A stretch of 64,000 nucleotides of DNA from JABCYV01 sp963696025 (GTDB taxonomy: Bacteria; Acidobacteriota; Terriglobia; Terriglobales; Acidobacteriaceae): contig CAVOII010000014.1 in the NCBI GenBank assembly GCA_963696025.1, positions 744,001 to 808,000 of the forward strand. The letters are read 5' to 3'. Below, one piece after another: positions 61,032-64,000 of this stretch (positions within the stretch are counted from its first letter, which is position 1; the number at the start of each line of letters is the position of its first letter). The position numbers and the translations under genes are program-made. The notes beneath the pieces are model-generated. The model was not told where the DNA came from, ran no database searches, and saw nothing but the letters and a program-made list of their open reading frames with translations.

Positions 61032-62897
61032 ATGAGTTACCAAGCGCTATTATTCTGCCCAGACGATAAGACGGCTCGCGTAGTGACACAAGTCCTGAGC
61101 GAACTGGAATTCACGGTTGAGCCCTGCTCGGAGCCTTTCGCCGCCGTCAAGCGGCTGATGGCCCAGCACTTCGATGCCGTTGTGGTGGACTGCGATAACG
61201 AGCAGAACGCTACCCTGCTCTTCAAGAGCGCGCGTAACTCCGGACCAAATCAGAGTTCGCTTTCAGTCGCCGTAGTCGAGGGACAGGCTGGAGTGGCCAA
61301 AGCCTTCCGCATCGGGGCCAACCTCGTCCTTACCAAACCGATCAACATGGAACAATCCAAGGGGACGTTGCGCGTGGCGCGAGGTCTGCTACGCAAAGCG
61401 GAAACAGTCAAACCTGTGGGATCAGCGTCATCGGCTTCGTCTTCGCCGGAAAAGTCCGCACTGGTGGCTTCCACCACTAACTCCGGCCGCCAGTTTGTTC
61501 CGAGCGCCCCGCTGCGGAAACCAGCGCCGTCTTCGCTTCCAATTCAGCAGGCGACGAACCCGAATGCAGAGCCAAGCACCTCTGCCTTCGAACGCGACGT
61601 AGAACCCACTCCCCAACCCGACGTTGCTGAAGCCGCCCTGTTGGAATACATGCCGGATGCCGCGCTCGCAGCGACCAATCCTTCAACCAAACCGGCGCCT
61701 GCGTCCGGTGGAACCAAAGAATATCCGTGGCAGCCAGTTTCCAAGCCGCTTTCCGAACCTATGGCCTCGGCTCTCCGCCGCGCCGCCGAAACCGCTGGGC
61801 AACCCGTTGCGGTTGCGCGACCCGCTAAGACTTCTGATGCGGCAAGCGAAAAGCCTGCTGGAGGTTTTTCTTCCAGTCTGGGCGCTGCGACGGCACCCGC
61901 TCCCGCCAGAGAAGCCCCTCGGACAGCCGTTAAGCCTTTCGAAATGAAACCCGCCGCAACTCCAGCACCACCGCATGAGAGGGGACAGCAGCGATCCGAG
62001 CCGGTCGCGGTTAAAGGTTCGAACTCCGAGACAGCCGTTGAGATGCCCAGCTTCTCGTCGCTCGACGACACTCAAGATCAGGACGCGACTGAAGGCGGCG
62101 GCAGCAAGAAGAAGTTTTTGTTTGCGGCAGCTGCGGTAGTACTGGTCGCTGGATACTTTGGATGGACGAAGATGCATTCCACGACCGCGGCTCCTGCGGC
62201 GCAGCAAGTTGCTCCGGCGCCCGCCACGTCATCCCAAGGCGTCGACCAGCAAGCAGCCGGTCTGCCGACAACGGACTCTCAATCCCCGTCGGAGGTAGTT
62301 GAAGCACCCAGCAAAGAAGCTGCTGCCGCACCGGCAGCGAAGACGCCTCTAACAAAGCCTTCGGCCGCTGTTCCGAAGAAATCCTCCGATGCTGCTTCTG
62401 CGCCCGATCAGGACGTCGACGCCGACAATACTCCGGCTCAGACAGCCATCGTGGTTCGGAACCAGAGGTCTAAATCATCTCCGTCAGATGCAGCCTCCGC
62501 CGAAACAGTTCAAGCGCCGGCGCCTGAAGTCGTCGCCTCCAATACCAGTGATACAGCTATTTCCGGAATGTTGAGCACGGCTCCGGTGAATGTACCAACA
62601 GCGGCTGCGCAGACGATCAAATTGTCGCAAGGGGTATCGCAGGGCTTGCTGGTGAAAAGGGTCCCGCCGGCGTATCCTCCGACCGCCAAACAAATGCACA
62701 TTCAGGGCACGGTGCAGATCCAGGCGAATATCAGCAAAGACGGCAGCATTACCAACGTCAAGCTGCTGAGCGGGGATGCGACCCTGGGCCGCGCCGCCAT
62801 GGATGCGGTTCGGCAGTGGAAATACAAGCCCTATGTCCTCAACGGTGAACCAATCGACATCCAAACCCAGGTCACCGTAATCTTCAAGCTCCCGTAG
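61032..62897 (+). CDS. Receiver-like domain fused to TonB C-terminal domain (copy 2)
   Basis: Tandem paralogue of the previous gene. ATG 61032 aligns with the start of copy 1; ATG 61023 is an alternative. Residues 1-115 read YQALLFCPDDKTARVVTQVL (acidic pair kept), Asp53 in AVVVDCDN and Lys102 in LVLTKPINME. The membrane helix is at about 360-378 (FLFAAAAVVLVAGYFGW). A long acidic/Ala-rich linker leads to the TonB domain (about 540-620: YPPTAKQMHIQGTVQIQANI, VRQWKYKPYVLNGEPIDIQT). It is longer than copy 1 because of its linkers. The receiver T/S switch position is not clear in either copy. A strong terminator follows. Confidence 0.85.
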   Translation: MSYQALLFCPDDKTARVVTQVLSELEFTVEPCSEPFAAVKRLMAQHFDAVVVDCDNEQNATLLFKSARNSGPNQSSLSVAVVEGQAGVAKAFRIGANLVLTKPINMEQSKGTLRVARGLLRKAETVKPVGSASSASSSPEKSALVASTTNSGRQFVPSAPLRKPAPSSLPIQQATNPNAEPSTSAFERDVEPTPQPDVAEAALLEYMPDAALAATNPSTKPAPASGGTKEYPWQPVSKPLSEPMASALRRAAETAGQPVAVARPAKTSDAASEKPAGGFSSSLGAATAPAPAREAPRTAVKPFEMKPAATPAPPHERGQQRSEPVAVKGSNSETAVEMPSFSSLDDTQDQDATEGGGSKKKFLFAAAAVVLVAGYFGWTKMHSTTAAPAAQQVAPAPATSSQGVDQQAAGLPTTDSQSPSEVVEAPSKEAAAAPAAKTPLTKPSAAVPKKSSDAASAPDQDVDADNTPAQTAIVVRNQRSKSSPSDAASAETVQAPAPEVVASNTSDTAISGMLSTAPVNVPTAAAQTIKLSQGVSQGLLVKRVPPAYPPTAKQMHIQGTVQIQANISKDGSITNVKLLSGDATLGRAAMDAVRQWKYKPYVLNGEPIDIQTQVTVIFKLP

Positions 62898-62924
62898 AGT
62901 CAAACTCGATATAAGTCAAACTTG

Positions 62925-62966
62925 GCGGCGGGGAGATTTTGGTCTCCGTGCCGCTTTTTGTTTTTG
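62925..62966 (+). terminator. Intrinsic terminator of the receiver-TonB gene pair
   Basis: A 12-base stem (GCGGCGGGGAGA / TCTCCGTGCCGC, two-base internal mismatch) with a 6-base loop, followed by TTTTTGTTTTTG. It begins 27 bases past the stop at 62897. Confidence 0.85.
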
Positions 62967-63172
62967 TGCTATGACAATGCCCGCGCAAATCCTCGCTGCG
63001 GCCGGAAAAACGGCTGGCGCTCGGGATGACGCCGGACAGAAGCGGCATACGGTCAGCACCCAAGCTGTTCCTCGCCAAGATATAATCAAGAGATGTCCAC
63101 TCGCTGAAATTCACTTCTGTGAGGGTAGGAGTAAGGCATAAGAGCTAGAGGCCAAGAGCCCAGAGCTGTCGC

Positions 63173-64000
63173 ATGGACTTCAAACTAGTCAGTGATTACA
63201 AGCCGCGTGGTGATCAGGCAACGGCGATTGAGTCTTTATCTAGAGGTCTGTTCGATCGCGAACAACACCAGGTCCTGCTTGGCGTTACTGGTTCAGGCAA
63301 GACTTACACCATGGCGAAGGTGATCGAGGCGGTGAACCGGCCGACCATTGTCATGGCGCATAACAAGACCCTCGCGGCCCAGCTCTATCATGAATTCAAA
63401 AGCTTTTTTCCGCACAATGCGGTGGAATATTTCGTCTCGTACTACGACTACTACCAGCCCGAAGCATATGTTCCGGCAGCTGACCTCTACATCGAGAAGG
63501 AAGCTACCATCAATGATGAACTCGATAAGCTGCGACTTTCGGCCACGCGATCGCTTTTTGAACGACGGGATTGCCTGATCGTGGCCTCGGTGAGTTGCAT
63601 TTACGGCCTGGGTTCGCCGGAGGCGTACTACGGGATGCTGCTCTTTCTGGAAAAAGGGCAGAAGATCAAGCGCGAGGACATCACCCGCAAGCTGGTGGAA
63701 ATTCTCTACGAGCGAACCGATGGCGACTTCCGGCGCGGCACCTTCCGCGTGCGCGGTGACGTGATTGAGATCTTTCCTACATACGACGACATGGCTTATC
63801 GCGTGGAACTATGGGGCGACGAAGTTGAGTCACTCTCCCAGATTGATCCGCTTTTCGGCACGGTTAGACAGAAATACATGCGCCTGCCGATTTATCCCAA
63901 GACTCATTACGTGATGAAGCCGGAGACTCGGAATAAAGCCGTCGAGTCAATTAAGGAAGAGCTGAAGTGGTGGGAGGCAGAACTGGAGAAGCGGGGCCGG
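63173..64000 (+). CDS. uvrB: Excinuclease ABC subunit B (UvrB), 5' part
   Basis: Helicase-like damage-verification subunit of nucleotide excision repair. ATG 63173 opens MDFKLVSDYKPRGDQATAIE, the usual UvrB start. Walker A is LLGVTGSGKTYTMA. The damage-recognition hairpin region is NAVEYFVSYYDYYQPEAYVP, followed by EKEATINDELDKLRLSATRS. The frame is open to the window end at about residue 276 of an expected ~660-690, so the helicase half lies outside. The 275 bases before it hold the terminator and no gene. Confidence 0.96.
   Translation, partial: MDFKLVSDYKPRGDQATAIESLSRGLFDREQHQVLLGVTGSGKTYTMAKVIEAVNRPTIVMAHNKTLAAQLYHEFKSFFPHNAVEYFVSYYDYYQPEAYVPAADLYIEKEATINDELDKLRLSATRSLFERRDCLIVASVSCIYGLGSPEAYYGMLLFLEKGQKIKREDITRKLVEILYERTDGDFRRGTFRVRGDVIEIFPTYDDMAYRVELWGDEVESLSQIDPLFGTVRQKYMRLPIYPKTHYVMKPETRNKAVESIKEELKWWEAELEKRGR

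Noticed and set aside
1..64000. CRISPR array or defence system
   Set aside because: No regularly spaced short repeats with unique spacers and no cas, restriction, retron or toxin-antitoxin motifs were found. The repeats present are coding (HAMP, PRPGNA, lipoyl) or island/IS ends.

Overview
The window looks like a chromosomal segment of an Acidobacteriota (Terriglobia/Koribacter-like) bacterium. This is inferred from the gene families and their combination, not from a marker gene: a YXWGXW-repeat secreted protein, DUF6496, DUF3175, DUF892, UdgX and lmo0937-type stress proteins, PDZ-protease/BlaI-BlaR1 modules, a homodimeric pyruvate dehydrogenase operon, and frequent GTG/TTG starts with strong AGGAG sites. 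The right end begins uvrB and the left end cuts a multi-HAMP signalling protein.

Layout. 1-2.5 kb: multi-HAMP sensor (minus, partial), a nucleotidyltransferase-like protein and a small upstream gene. 2.9-5.0 kb: DUF892 ferritin-like gene and a decayed IS3-family element with inverted repeats and a 3-bp target duplication. 5.3-15.2 kb: a signalling/stress block with a lone receiver, two tandem Crp/Fnr paralogues, a YXWGXW protein, an lmo0937-type peptide, a Ser/Thr kinase, a STAS protein, pyrophosphatase, DUF3175, a frameshifted UdgX, DUF6496, and three members of one small protein family. One of these carries an amber codon in place of a conserved Trp. 15.4-22.3 kb: the glgX-treZ-treY operon for making trehalose from glycogen. 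22.9-23.8 kb: ECF sigma factor and tRNA-Cys.

23.72-38.78 kb: a genomic island inserted in the 3' end of tRNA-Cys. A 48-bp perfect copy of the tRNA 3' half marks the far end. A dead tyrosine integrase lies beside the tRNA, and a 21-bp repeat occurs just inside both ends. Cargo is a sulfotransferase, two damaged IS110 elements, an orphan CzcA-type RND pump, a histidine kinase/LuxR regulator pair, several hypotheticals and a phospholipase C-type phosphoesterase enclosed by a diverged ~190-bp direct repeat.

38.8-49 kb: DUF1697, a DegP/HtrA protease, and a BlaI-BlaR1 pair. Near-identical palindromes lie upstream of both blaI and degP, so I predict that BlaI controls its own operon and the protease. 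Small membrane proteins, a TPR protein, a CLC channel with a frameshifted CBS tail, a secreted protein and Dps follow. 49.2-55.6 kb: aceE-aceF-(NTF2-like)-lpdA, the pyruvate dehydrogenase complex with an unusual extra gene. 55.7-64 kb: MscS channel, Vgb-like beta-propeller, hemerythrin-domain protein, two tandem proteins fusing a receiver-like domain to a TonB C-terminal domain, and the start of uvrB.

No CRISPR array, rRNA or recognisable riboswitch was seen. All similarity statements are from reading motifs; no database search was run.
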